From Onchidella celtica (Eukaryota > Mollusca > Gastropoda > Systellommatophora > Onchidiidae), in the NCBI GenBank assembly GCA_963931925.1, contig OZ007569.1, forward strand, positions 71,985,618-72,049,617: a stretch of 64,000 nt of DNA. The letters are read 5' to 3'. Positions 13,001-26,400 of this stretch are shown piece after piece (within the stretch, counting starts at the first letter, position 1; every line of letters begins with the position of its first letter). A model generated the notes under the pieces. The model was given only the letters and a program-made list of their open reading frames with translations. It had not been told where the DNA came from and did no database searches. A program made the position numbers and the translations under genes.

Positions 13001-16000
13001 TCTCGTTTATCTTTCTTTACTAGACTCTTCACTTTCTTATTTAACTCTGTGTAGCTATGTTGGTACCTCTCTTTCAGCCTTTCCGATTTCACTTGTAGGA
13101 GTTTCTTTTTCATGACTTTCCTCTCCTCGATCACATCCCATGTTCTTTGTTGGATCCACTCCTTGCTTTTCCCTTTCTCATTAAATCCAAGGCAGGCTAC
13201 ACTGCTCTCTGTGTACACTGTAGTTACTCTTTTCCACTCTGAATCGATTCCTCTTTCTTTAGGGTTGTTCTTATCAGACTCTCGTAGAGCCTGGAATCGG
13301 TTCTTGACTTGTATGTTGAAGGCATTTCTAACACTTGCATCTCTCAGTTTCTGGATATTAAGGTGTCTTTGCTTTGATGTCTTGATTCCGGTCTTGTTCA
13401 GTTTAATTTTGATAAGTGCTGCCACTAGATGGTGGTCGCTGGCTATGTCAGCTCCTCTTTTCACTTTCACATCTAGAAGGGACCGTCTCCACATACCGTT
13501 GATCATCAAATGGTCTATTTGGTTCTTGTCTCTTCCATTTGGAGAATTCCATGTGAGTTTGTGAATTTCTCTGTGTGTGAAAAGGGTCCCTCCGATGACT
13601 AAGTTGTTCAAGGCACAAAAATCCACAAGCCTTTCTCCATTGTCATTCCTTGTTCCAGTTCCATGTTTTCCCATTACTCTTTCATAATTTATATCATCTT
13701 TACCTACCTTAGCATTGAGGTCTCCCATGACAATGATGAGATCATGCCGTGGCGTCATGTCCATTTCCCCCTGGAGTTGTTCATAAAAGTCGTCTTTGTC
13801 TGTGTTGTCGTTTTCGTTGGTTGGTGCATGTAACAGTTGATGCAAATTTCAGCACGTTATGATGGGGAGAGTCAGATGAACTGATCGTCTACCCCTTAAA
13901 AACGAAACTGTCTCGAACTGTTGTAGAAATAAATAACAGGATCCGATGAACACTTAATACTAACGTTTAATAACTGTAAACAAGAGCTGATATCCACAAG
14001 TTACTTACACCTATCAGGGAAGGCACTTACACTTCTACTACAACTGAATTTACACACCTACGGATCATGCCGTGGCGTCATGTCCATTTCCCCCTGGAGT
14101 TGTTCATAAAAGTCGTCTTTGTCTGTGTTGTCGTTTTCGTTGGTTGGTGCATGTAACAGTTGATGCAAATTTCAGCACGTTATGATGGGGAGAGTCAGAT
14201 GAACTGATCGTCTACCCCTTAAAAACGAAACTGTCTCGAACTGTTGTAGAAATAAATAACAGGATCCGATGAACACTTAATACTAACGTTTAATAACTGT
14301 AAACAAGAGCTGATATCCACAAGTTACTTACACCTATCAGGGAAGGCACTTACACTTCTACTACAACTGAATTTACACACCTACGATTTGCACCTTACGA
14401 TTTTCACCCACGATTTGCACCCCTCCCACTCGCCTGGCCCTCCTTATATATATTCTGTCCAGGAACGTTCAGGAAGCGGCTTAACCGCCCCATAAGCACG
14501 AGACAGACCTAGATCGTTCGGGACACACATAAGCCACCCAATCGTACACAGACACGTCACAGCATTACATCACTCAAGGTCGACCTAGCGTAATCTCGGA
14601 TATCGCAGTACTTTCTTAGACCTTCTAGATTTTCTACAGTGAAACAAACAAGCCACATCAAAGAGAAATACCGGCCTTGCTGGCAAGAGGGGGGAGGAAG
14701 ATCGCCGAGTGAGACTCGCCAAGCGGGGGGTGAGAAAATATCGATCGTCCTACTAGTGGGACGCTACAGTGCATAACATTGGATGACAGTGATGTTTGTG
14801 TGTCGTCCTTTCATCCTCATCCTCATCAGTCTGCTATTGACTGGTTTCCACTCCAACAAGCATTTGTCCAGTCCTTTCTTTAGGATGATGGCTACTCCTT
14901 CATGATGTTGGTCATCCTCTCTTCCAGAGTAGAGAACGGTTTCTCCAGTGGATGTTTTGATCCTTCCAGATCCAGTCCATCTGCTCTCACTTACACCCAG
15001 GATGTGTAGGTTGTAGCGCCTCATCTCTGATGTTACTTGTGCTAACTTACCCGATTCATACATTGTTCTAACATTCCAGTATCCAATCCTGGTCTTGGTT
15101 TTGGCGGTGTTCAGTTCCTCCTTCATCCTGCTAGCAGTTTCCTTTCGGCTTTCACTACTTGCATTCATACGAGTCGCGAGGTACTCAGAAGGTCCATCAC
15201 ATCCAGAACGTTGGTTTTTCCATGTTGCTGTTTCCGTAACGATTTTTGTTTCTCCAAGTAAGGTCACCCCAACAAGGATTTCAGGGTAGGGTTGTTAGCC
15301 CTACGCCCAACCCCCGAACCTGGAGGGCCGGTCTGTTCAATCTTGTCTGGTCCTTCCCCCATGACCTGTCCAGCTTGCTTAAAGCTATCAGGGGCACGAG
15401 GCCTCCGCTGGCTTAGCTCCTGGGATCACTGGGACATGCAAGCCACTCCTCCACGTCAAGGCATGAACAATTGGAGCAGACGTCGTACCTACGTTAATAA
15501 CAAAAGTTGTCATGAGCACCCATATTATATGGGAAGGGTATTGCATACTCTTGAAAATGAACCCGAGTTCCTGTGTTTCTGACGCTTAAATAAAAAAGAA
15601 AAAAGAAAACGTAAGGTTTAGACCATGGCACTCTAAACTAACTATAGTTAGAAGGCCCAGGTTTAGACACATACAGGAGCTGGGTGCCCGCTGGTCACAG
15701 TTTCCACCTGACCAATCAAAACGCACGCTTCCTCACAGCAATGTTAATAACGGGTCCCGCGCTACCGTACACAAGGGAAGTAATTCAAGTAATGGCAACC
15801 AGACAAGTGCCTATAAACCTCTATGAGTAGCTGTACCTAGTCACACAAAATAGCATTACAGATGAAAGCACATTATTTGAATAAAAATAAAAATCGTTCA
15901 TCCTCTCACAGTGATAAGATCCAAACCTATTTTGTCTTTATTATGCATCTGATTCATGAGCGCACATTTATTGAATTTCAGTCCAAAGACCTTGTGCATT

Positions 16001-19000
16001 GTATCCAGGTCTTATCATGTGGTGGACACTTGAGCGTGTAGAATTTAAAAAACAGGAACCTATGAAAATATATATATAGACAATACAAAATATGTGTGTA
16101 GGACTAGCAGAGGTACCAGCTGAAGTTTCCGCCCTCCCTTTTGCTTCCTCCTTGTCCCTCTCTCCTTCCTGCACCTCTTCTCCCCGTTCATCCCTCTGAC
16201 CTCCTCCCCGCCCTTCCCCTGCCCATTCTGCTCTATCTCTCCTCCTCCCCTCAACTTCCCCCGCCCCTTCTTCAATAACCTTGAGGGCCATTTCTTTGAT
16301 CTCACATCAATTCTGAATCATAAATCTCCTGTGATGGGCATTATTGTAAAAAGCAAGATGCGACAGGCTGATACTAAAGGTGTCATAATCTTCATAGTAT
16401 ATTTCTCTTTGTCTCTCATGAATTTTTTTGTTTTTTTAAACATTTAAACAAGCTGTCATCAGGCTAAATATGTGACTTATGGCAATATTTCAGTCCAAAA
16501 GATAAATTTTTGGATATTTTGAGTCATTGATACCTGAGAAAAGAGGTCTCTCCCCCCCCCCCCCCATTTGACATCATTCCCATCCTTATCTAGTCATATT
16601 CAGTTGAAGTTGGGGCATTCCTAGTTGATCAAAGAATCAATATTTGAAGATGAGCACTGTTTCTGGGTAGCAACAGGCAGGTTCTGTTTAACCCAGCCAT
16701 GTGAAAAAGGCATGGATATTTTCATTTTATATTCATGGCAGTTCTCAATAAAATTCGTTGAAAGATTATGAAATGCTTAACCTTTTTCATGGACACTGAC
16801 AAATGGAAATTATTAATTTGAAAACAAAATCACATCAAAAATGATACATGAGTTTTATTATTTTGCTTTCATACAGCCGATTACATTTTTAGTTTTCTTA
16901 TAAATCATTTACTTTTGAATAAATATACCAACTTCCATGACATTTCTGCAAGTAGTTACTGAGTCATGGTCCTTCAGGTTGAGCAAACCTAAAATTTTGC
17001 GGCCACATTCAGACCCCAAAAATTTATTTCTTCAGAACCTGTTGGCCAATGTTTAAAATACTTATCATCCAGTATGATATTGGGAAGAAAATAAAATGCA
17101 CGTGAAATCCTTAACCATCCAGAGTTATGTCTCCTCGCAAGAGACGCTCAAAAGCCCCACTGACGCTCACAACAAAATTTAAATGGACAACACAGTCATG
17201 CCATTTAGTCTTGTTTCGGACAGGTTCATTGAAATACATAACAGTGAGCTAGTGTGTTGTTGTTTTTTTTAAATTTTATTTCCCCAAATTGTACACATAG
17301 TAAAGTTACATAGTAGATGTATATGAGCATTTGCATTTACCTGACCAGGTATATTCACTGGGGCACAGGAGATTTAAATGTAAAGGCAAAGACAAGAGCA
17401 CAATGATTCACCAACAACAAATCGGCTAATTTGGCATGCCCTGTTATTAACATGGATTCACCCACAAACTGCCTTTTAGCCATCTCATGATCCTCCACAA
17501 CAGCTGGCACATAAGCAATAGTTTGTTTGTTGTTTTTTTCTGATCCAACCATTATGGAAACATAACGACAGGTATCTTTCTTTATGGGTATGATATTGGT
17601 ATAATAGCAGAACATAGAAATAGGAATTGGGATACTTTCCAGCTTTTTTCAGATTCATTCTTGTCACAAAATGGGGCTGGGGGGAAATTAAAAGTTAGAG
17701 GATATTTGCTTACAAGATGCCAGAAATGAGAAATTGTAATGCAGACTGTGAAACTAAAAATAAAATGTGCAAACTTCACACTCACCAACAAGCATTGAAA
17801 TTCGAATGAGAATACAGGTCAGATTTGAGGAGCAGGAGGATGATGGTAAAGGTAGGACATTTGTGCTTAATATCAGTTTAGTGCATGGTCCATATCATTT
17901 GAATGCATAGGTAATATTTCAGGGTGTTGTTTCCAACTTTATGCTAAACACATGCATTCACTTGTTATCATTTGGATGTAGACATTAGTTTCCGGGGTTT
18001 TGTTTCCAAATGCTAAGCAATATGCATTTACTCATTTTAATTTCTTTCCCTGGGGATAATTTTTGCAAAAGGTGCAAAGTGGCCATTATCGTGCCACTGC
18101 GCCGTAAAATCCAAACTCAAACTCTGTCAGACCAGATGGCCTGGGGCTACAGTCGACGCCTCATGTGAGTGGAGCTCTTGTCTTCCACCACTAGCACCCC
18201 TCTCCAAGCATTAGGTGTAGGTATAGCAACCGTTGGGGGTCACGCACCACTTAGTGTACAATAAACATAAAAAATGTACTCAGTAAACACAAGATTAGGA
18301 ACAGTAATGAAGAGGAATTAAATCGGAACAGGAGAAAGTGTGCGTTAAATGTGTGAGCATAATGGCAGGATGGCCAAACTGCGGCTAACGAGCTACAAGC
18401 CACCTTCAATCTGCGGTTCGTAGAAGAGAGGTTTTGAATTGATTAGCAAGATCTCAGCATTGTCTTTGTAGGCTGTGATCAGCAAAAGTGTTAATGTGTT
18501 AATGATGCTGCATTAAGAATGACAGGAAAGCTGAATGCAATTTAAGGGATGTGTATGACATGTTCTGGGGGTCCAATATGGGTGTATATATAACCATCAA
18601 ATATCGATTTTGAGATTTTGGTGTTTTTGAACTCATTAGCCATCCTTGCACCCGAATCAATATATTTTTCAGGCGAAAAGTCTCTTTCACTGTAAAAAAT
18701 GACTTTGAACGTGAGAGATTGAGGTGATGTTCTATCAGGGTTTTGGATTTTCAATCTCAATTTTCTCAAAATGTTGATTTTGATGCAATTTGATTTGGTT
18801 TTTCGGATGTACTGACCTTATTTATGTGAGTATCTTGTTGAGATTTGGCAGGGATGTTGTCTAGATGTGTATAAATGAAATTATGAAGAGATATTTCAAG
18901 ATTTTAGATGTATTATAATGTGTCTTTCAGGAAGTTTATTCACTCACTGTGTGAGGTTTCGAATCGATGTCGGTAAATGCTCACTCATATCATGTTGTAA

Positions 19001-20397
19001 GATAAATATTATTAACTTTAAAAGGCAAAATGCTTCATAATTTCACTCTATAGGGTAAAAAACTGGGTCTGTGCAAAATTTTGAGGGTCTGCCATTGTTG
19101 TGTGTGAATTAGAATCTGAAACGAATTATGCAGTTATTTTGTGTGTAAAATAAACAGAAGCCGTCATCACGGCTCATTACTGTTCCGAAAACCTTAGGCT
19201 TGCTATTATATCATCTTTTTGTACTTAGTTTGTCAGTTGAAACCTATTGCTATCACCTCTCTATCCTCCCTCTCTATTTATTTATTTACTTGTCACACAC
19301 ATCCCTTAAGACAGAGATTGATATACATTTTTAACTTTTGTTCAGGGGAACTGACTAAAGATTGTACTTATTGTTCAGTTAAGGGCAAGAGCCAATTAGA
19401 TCGTGATAAGCCAATGAAATAATGATGGGCTTCCACAGCTTAAAACATGTTGGGTATTTTCCTTTTTTAACTTTTCTTTTCTCCCTCCACACTGAATTGT
19501 TCACAGTTGAACATTCTGTAATAGCTTTACAGGCCTGTTTTATCACAGAGTCAAGTGGTTTAGCTCCCTTTATTTCATGTACAAACCTAGGCATGAAGAT
19601 TATTTTTTGACCTTGTCAGATTAATTTGTTTACGACATTTGCACATTTTTTTAAGATGGACTTGTAGTTTGAATCATTACCGTGTTTAAGACTTTCAGTA
19701 TAGTTAAAACAGTCATTAGCCAAAATTTTTGAAACATTTGGTATATATATATATTGTTAAGCATAAGTCTTGCGTGGCCTTTGCCCGCCACAAGTAAGCA
19801 GAGATGTGCTTCCTGGGGGTGAGGTGAATTTGTTGCATGAGGCCAAGCATGAGTTCTGTGCTGACGCTCTCTGTATTTTTGTAAATGGGTAGAAAAACAT
19901 GTGCATGCCCCCAGCCTATTTAAGGGGGATGATATTTCTTCTCGGGGTCCACATTCAAGCAGCCATCTTGCAGTGAGGAAGAGGGACACGGTTGTTTTGC
20001 CAGTAGTCTTTCTTGTCAATTCTACTTATGTAGTTCTGTAGTACTGTAACTGTTATATTGATGGTTACTATGTGAAACTCGTCAACGTTGGAGAAACAGT
20101 CGTAAACGTGGACCCGGCTGCTGGCGTTGGACAACCTGGCTCCCTGCTTTGGTAGGTGACAGTTGAGGTCGCCTTGGTGGTTGCTTTGTGGAACGTGTTG
20201 TCATCATTGGGGGCGCAACCATGAGTGGGACCCGGTTGCCAATGGTGGGCAGCGTGCGACGTGGCTGCGAAGGTGCGCCCGATCACTGTCGTTGTGAAAT
20301 AGCACTGTGAGTTGTGAATCTAGAGTGGTCAGCCCCAAGAAACGGAACTGTGGCTGACTTCAGTGGTATCTATCTCTCTCTCTCTCTCTCTCTCTCT

Positions 20398-20446
<49 letters not shown>

Positions 20447-23400
20447 GTTGTCTCGTGGACCATTTGGGGCGTCACATGTGATCTGGCAACCAGCATCCTC
20501 CAATCCTGTCGGTTTTCTGACCTCCTGATTGTATCGCTCAACCTCAAGCCCGTCCATTCTGGGATATTGTCCTCCCATCTCTTCCTCTGTCTGCCTCTCT
20601 TCTCCCTCCTTGCACTGTGCCCTGCAGGAATGTCTTGGCAAGCCTTGGTGATCTCATGACATGGCCCCACCATTTGAGCTTGCGTCTCTTGCCCAAGGTC
20701 AACAGGTCTTCGTAGGGCCCAACGACTTGCCTGATTCTGTTCCGAACTTCTACGTTCGTGATATGATCTTTGTATGAGATGCCCGGGAGTCTTCAAAAGT
20801 ATCTCATCTCAGTGGACTGTATTCTCTTTTCTAGCTCAGCTGTTAAAGTCCACGATTCACATGCATACAGGGGTATTGATGTCACCAGGGTACGCATCAG
20901 TCTGATCTTTGAGCAGAGTGCAATGTTCCGGTCGTTCCAGATGTACCTCAGTTTTGTGAGTGCTGTTGTCACCTGTGAAGTCCTGGCGAGTACTTCTGGT
21001 TTGGATCCCTCATCAGTGGTATACTCTCTAGTTAATCAGTGCAAGTGTTGATTTTGCATTGTAAATTTCTCGGGAGGAGTTCCGTATTCGTTACATATAA
21101 TTTTTACACTATTAAGTAAAGCTCACTGTTCCACATTGTTCCAGACCATATGACCAATTATCACTTCATATTCACAATAACATTTGTAACACACTTGCCA
21201 AGAAAAATAGTACAATCCCAAAAAAAAGTCTGAAGTGAGACAAAATCCGAAAATAGCTGCCATTTTGAAACTTGGTGGGGAGAGGTTGCGGCTCGTAACA
21301 ATTTATATGTGTACTTTTCAATTACTGAAAATAATGCAAATTGACAGTTTAAAAAACTGAATACGTGAGTAAATACTGTTGTATAAATGTATTTTTTAAA
21401 TATCAAACTCCTGTAACAAAATGTACATGTAACAATAATAACGTGTGTGTTCATTTTCTTCATATCTTGCGGCTCTTGAACATCTGAAGTTTATTGTGTG
21501 TGGCTCTTGCTGGCTCTTGCATTAAGATGTTTGGCCACCCATGTTGTATATATCATCTCCGTGTCCCCAACAAGTGTACTTTTACTGTAAAAATAATAAA
21601 TCAGCAGCACTTTCTGAATTTCCCCCCTTCATTATATATAGAATGCCGTCAGTTTTGTGCCGTGCCGTTATGTTTCAGTAATCATCAAACAATATATAGT
21701 TTGACAGCAGATTGGGGGTTGATTTGGGGCATGTTAAAAGTTAACATTATGATTGGGAAATGGAAGAAAGTTCAAAGTGCCAAGATGAAAATAGTAGGCC
21801 TACCCAGCACTGAGTTGCACTGATATATTAATGTCACTGCAGGAAAAGCGAAGTCTGCCAAGTAATCCACGCGCTCTGCAAACCACAATCGGTGATACAA
21901 GAAGAAGTGCTGAAGCTGGTTCAGCATCCAACATAACACACTGGATTAAAGCAGTGGAGATTGGAGATGCACTGGTCACTATTCTGAGGATTTCGTGTGA
22001 AGGTAACTTATTACAAGATAAAAGGGTGTCAGACATTTTAGATTTGAACAACAGTAAAGAGAGAAAAAAAAATTAGTCAGCCAAATGAGAAACAGAGCAG
22101 TTAATTTTGAAAACAATGAGGGGTCACATTAAGTTGTACATAAACAGTGCACACGATGAAATGAACCAACAGACGTGACTTATACAGGACTGACTGTTTT
22201 GTTGAACTCACCCCTTTTCACGCTTTTAAAGATGGTCGCTTCTAGAATAGATTGATTATTCGTGTATCTTCAAGTCATTATTTGCTATCTGGTTCCTGCC
22301 TACAACATGCATAAACTGATGACATAGCAATACCTAGATGGGTCGCGGGAGTTCTGGACATGGGTAAGAATGATAAAGCTCTCATTTAAAACAAACATGT
22401 TATGGTCTATGACAACACAGATAAAAGTTATGTTATTCCAAAAGAAGATGATTATGGCATACCACAATAAATTATTTCAAATATTTATGTAATTGAGATT
22501 ATTGATGCATTTTCCTCATTTTTATTTTTCGTCGTACTCTAAGATCACCTCGTTGAGGGAAACTGTTAAAAAGGATATAAAGGATTATTTCAACATTCAT
22601 TCTTTGCAAACAGGTTTGCACTAATTTTACACGCATCATATTTGATGTAACTTTAAATTCAGCCATAAAATCCAGAGATTAATTGTTTGCATTTGGTGTC
22701 TAAGCTGAGCATCATGTTTGATGTTCAATGCAAATTTTGTAAGTATGCAATGTGTGTAAGTGTAAGTATTATAATGTGCTTAATATGTTTGTTCAGTGAA
22801 GAATGTTGTATTAACAAAAAGGATAAGACAGGACCATATCTATTCATTGCTTGAGAGTACCCTGTACCATAAAGTATATATTTAACAGATCAGTAAATGA
22901 AAGAGTAGTCGAGCAATTAGTTTTTAACCAGAAATCAGAATCACCATGCCATCTACTTAAAATTAACGTGTGAAACATTACAAAAAAAAATTACTTTGCT
23001 GTTATTCATTTGATAACAGAACATCTTACTGCCAGATGAAATTTAATTTTTGGAATGAAACTGTGACTTACTTTCAGGTTTTTGCTTTCAGTGATTCTTT
23101 TATGCAGTCAGTTATAATGTAATTATTTAAATTTATTTCCCAACAGAGATATCATATCTTAATGCATTCAAGTTAGAGTTCAACGAAAAATTGCAGAATT
23201 GTACTGACGGTGAAATTGATGAGCACCGCACGGAGGAATTGCTGAGACTTGCGGCAAAAATTGACATGCAACTCACATTTCAGCACCATAGGCATGTTTC
23301 TCTGGACATATATTACAGTTCCTTTAGTGTATTGAAGAGCTACCCAACTAGCTTCACTGGAATGGTGCAAACCGTGAAGGACTTTATGTCAAAGTTTGGC

Positions 23401-26400
23401 AGCTATAAAAATACAACAGACTTCACAGTTACACCATGTTCCGTGACACTCCATGCCGCTGTAGACGAGGAAAACCAGAAAGGTAGGGTGTTGTTACTGA
23501 AGGATCATTTAGTCAGTTTCTTGTTCTTTATTTCACAGATGGTACAGATCAACTTCGTGTTTCCCACTCAGCATTCCTAAATGGATTTGGGTCAAAGTAG
23601 AGGGACCTCTATGAAGATTTTTTAATCATGACAAAAGTCAGGCCTTCGTTTTGAGTCTACGAAGAGATTGCATTTTTTAGTGGGGTCTTTTAAGAGACAA
23701 GTCTGTGTAACTACATTGTATTGCACATCTTGACATCGGCATGAGACCTGCCACAACCATTCTTTATATTTTAATAAATTTACCAACATCCTCGAAGATC
23801 AGATGTTTAGGAACACCACGTACTTTGATATCAAACTTGCAAAAAGACAAGGACTTAGAAGAGGATAGGTGTATTCCACGATTAAGAAAACAGTAAAGCA
23901 GCCTCTGTGGTAATGTTTATATAGATAACAGAGCTTGCAGATCGATGTTAATTTGTGTTTCACCGTTCTCCTTTAAATTCTTGGCATATTTGACGCACAA
24001 AATGATTTTATATGATGAAATAGTCATGATTTGCAAGCTTGAAAGTAGACTAAAATCACTCAGTTTTGATTGGTTTTGAAATAATCACACTGAGAAGGTG
24101 CTAGTTTGTGCAGCGAAATCTGGAATTCCCTGTAAGTTGTGCAACAAATTAAAGATTTTATAACACTAGTCTGCATTTTGAGAGAATATTGTTTTCTTTC
24201 TTGTACTTAACATTGTGATCTTAGATGATTTTTTAACCCCGGTTTAAAAAATATAACTGCTTTTTTTTCTACCACCACACAAGGTTTCTTTATAAAATGC
24301 TATAGTATATAAATAAATAGTAAATTTCATACATTTATAGTATTATATACACTTGCAGGTATTGATGAAGTAATCCAGTGTAAGAAAATTAACTGAATTC
24401 AATGCAGTTAACTTTCGCAAAGTAGTGTTTCACTGGTCCATAGAATCATTTTGATGAAGGGCACGAATAACATGTTATTTGAGACTCCAGCAATTGTCTG
24501 TCATCATCTATTCATTCAAGTTACCATGGTAGCGCTGCTCCATGACTGCAATGTCATGATGGAATCTTTCGCCTTGCTTTTACTAAGAGCACCACAGTTA
24601 TCCAGCAAATAGTCCATGTGAGCATACAGGGAATGCATTTCTCACCAATCCACCCAACAATGCGCTCAGACTGCTCAGACTGTTTAGCACCTAAACAAAT
24701 CTAACAGTGTCATTAAAGGCATTTCTTTCTAATTCAGTTAGCTGCTCTTCAGAATTTTATCCTTCATCAATTCCCAAATTTGTGACTACATAAATGTTCC
24801 AGGTTTTAAATCTGCCTCACTTCTGAGTGAAACGTTTGATTTCAGATATTTAAATGCCTTTCCATTATTATCTAGTATCCTTACTGGGTTCTTCATCAGG
24901 CCTAATGTGAATTGGAGAGGTGGCAGCAGTACTTTCCAAGGATCTACCGGAGGAAAAACCTTCCGAGACCCACTGATATTAATGTATCTCTATTGCCATT
25001 ATGATAAAGCATTGCTTTAAGACTTTTGTTCGATGAGTCAATAAAGAACCTCCAATCTGCTGAATCTTACATCAATTCCACCTGCTCTATTAAGGGCAAG
25101 CGCAGCAGAAAAGCATCTGAATACCATGAAGATGGGAGACGAAATTGTGGAGTCCCAAATCATGACCTAAGTTCCGACTAATAAAAGTAGGCAGGTCAGG
25201 GTTACGAAACAAAACTAGGTCACTTTTTACTATGAGTACTATGCATTTTCCGTGTAGGCCTGTGTGGGAGGAGAAAATAAATGACTTTATTCAATATATC
25301 TGTTTTTAAAAAAAATGGTGGTGGAAGTGATTCATTGTGGTACAATTTTGTCCATTTCTTTGCTCAACACTGCAGCCTAAGTGAGAGTTTCAAAGGTTAT
25401 AAAATTGATTTTCACAAGTGTCAATTAATCTAACCCAATCGTTTTTGTATTGGCCTATTGTGTTTATTCAAGTTTCAGTCAATTTCTTATAAAGTTATAA
25501 AAATGTAAAATATAATGATCTGTTTTTGTGCTCCCCTTGGTAAACCTATCACACCATGAGATTGTATCTGACAAGCATTCGGTTGGTGCGCAGTGCCCTG
25601 CAGCGCATAAATTCTGAAGCAAGACCGTGGATTATCATACATGGGAAATTGTCTAGATCAGAGGGAGGGTGAGAGAAGGGTGGGAACACCAGGTACTTCG
25701 GCTAGTAAAGATAAAACTGAAAGACTATTTATAGTCCTCCAGTGGTACTGCAGTATAACAGAGACTCTAATCATGCTATTGGCATAGAAATGCTGATCTT
25801 TTGAAAGAGGTGTTACAAAATGGCAATTTTCAACCTTTTGTCTCCAAAAGACCTCAAACTCAGAAGGGGCTGCCATCAAATAGATGAAAAAAAAAACTAC
25901 ATTCTGGACACCTGTGCTCAAAGTAAAATGGTTTTGAGTTAAGTTTTCATGCAGGACCTTGAAAAAATGCCTGTAACTCAAAATCAGTTGGGTGACCCCA
26001 AGATCACCCATTTTGCCTGCTGCATTGGCAGTTAATCCTTGAATGTTGCAGAATACCAGACAGATTTCTTTTCTGTCTTTTTTTAAGTTGTTCCCCAACT
26101 TGGGTTTCAGACAAAGGTTGTTCCTGGTGTCAGGAGATGATGTTCTTGTTTTCTAGACCAAGTACATGAGTAGCATCTTTTGGGGGAAATCTTGAAAGGT
26201 CATTTACATCAGCCTGATCTAGTGACTTGGGCTGATCTATGTCCAACACAAACTCCATATCGATACAAATTGTCTCATATTCTTCCTCTACTTTACTGCT
26301 GTTTGATTCAGACTGACAGAGATACCAATGCACCAGGAGGGTTTGGAATTGGCAAATCATCGTTATGAGTTATTAATCTTGTTACTGATGTCAGATTTGT

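Larger units (their letters stand above)
3424..15479 (-). mobile_element. RTE-like non-LTR retrotransposon, interrupted by three LTR insertions
   Basis: On the minus strand, 5' end at 15479 and 3' end at 3424. LINE pieces are 14774-15479, 12527-13828, 10566-11406 and 3424-3896. Coding parts from 15267 to 3432 add up to 3102 nt, an exact multiple of 3 (1033 sense codons plus stop), with no internal stop seen. The first in-frame ATG is at 15168, giving 1000 residues; the 5' UTR carries an in-frame stop. Domains: APE-type endonuclease (GYWNVRTMYESGKL, SESRW, DHHLV), reverse transcriptase (FVDFEKAFDSI, FADDLALL) and the C-terminal GRPKATWRR region. The 3' end is a (GTA)n run. Net length, about 3.3 kb, and a single ORF fit RTE-type elements; the exact clade is not certain. 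A 13-bp target duplication flanks the element. Confidence 0.9.

Noticed and set aside
16060-16305. Glu/Arg/Gly-rich minus-strand ORF
   Set aside because: It reads a CT-rich low-complexity tract and has no motif or gene context.
20329-20641. Long Arg-Glu (or Leu-Ser) repeat ORFs
   Set aside because: They are translations of the (CT)n/(GA)n microsatellite beyond the LINE fragment.
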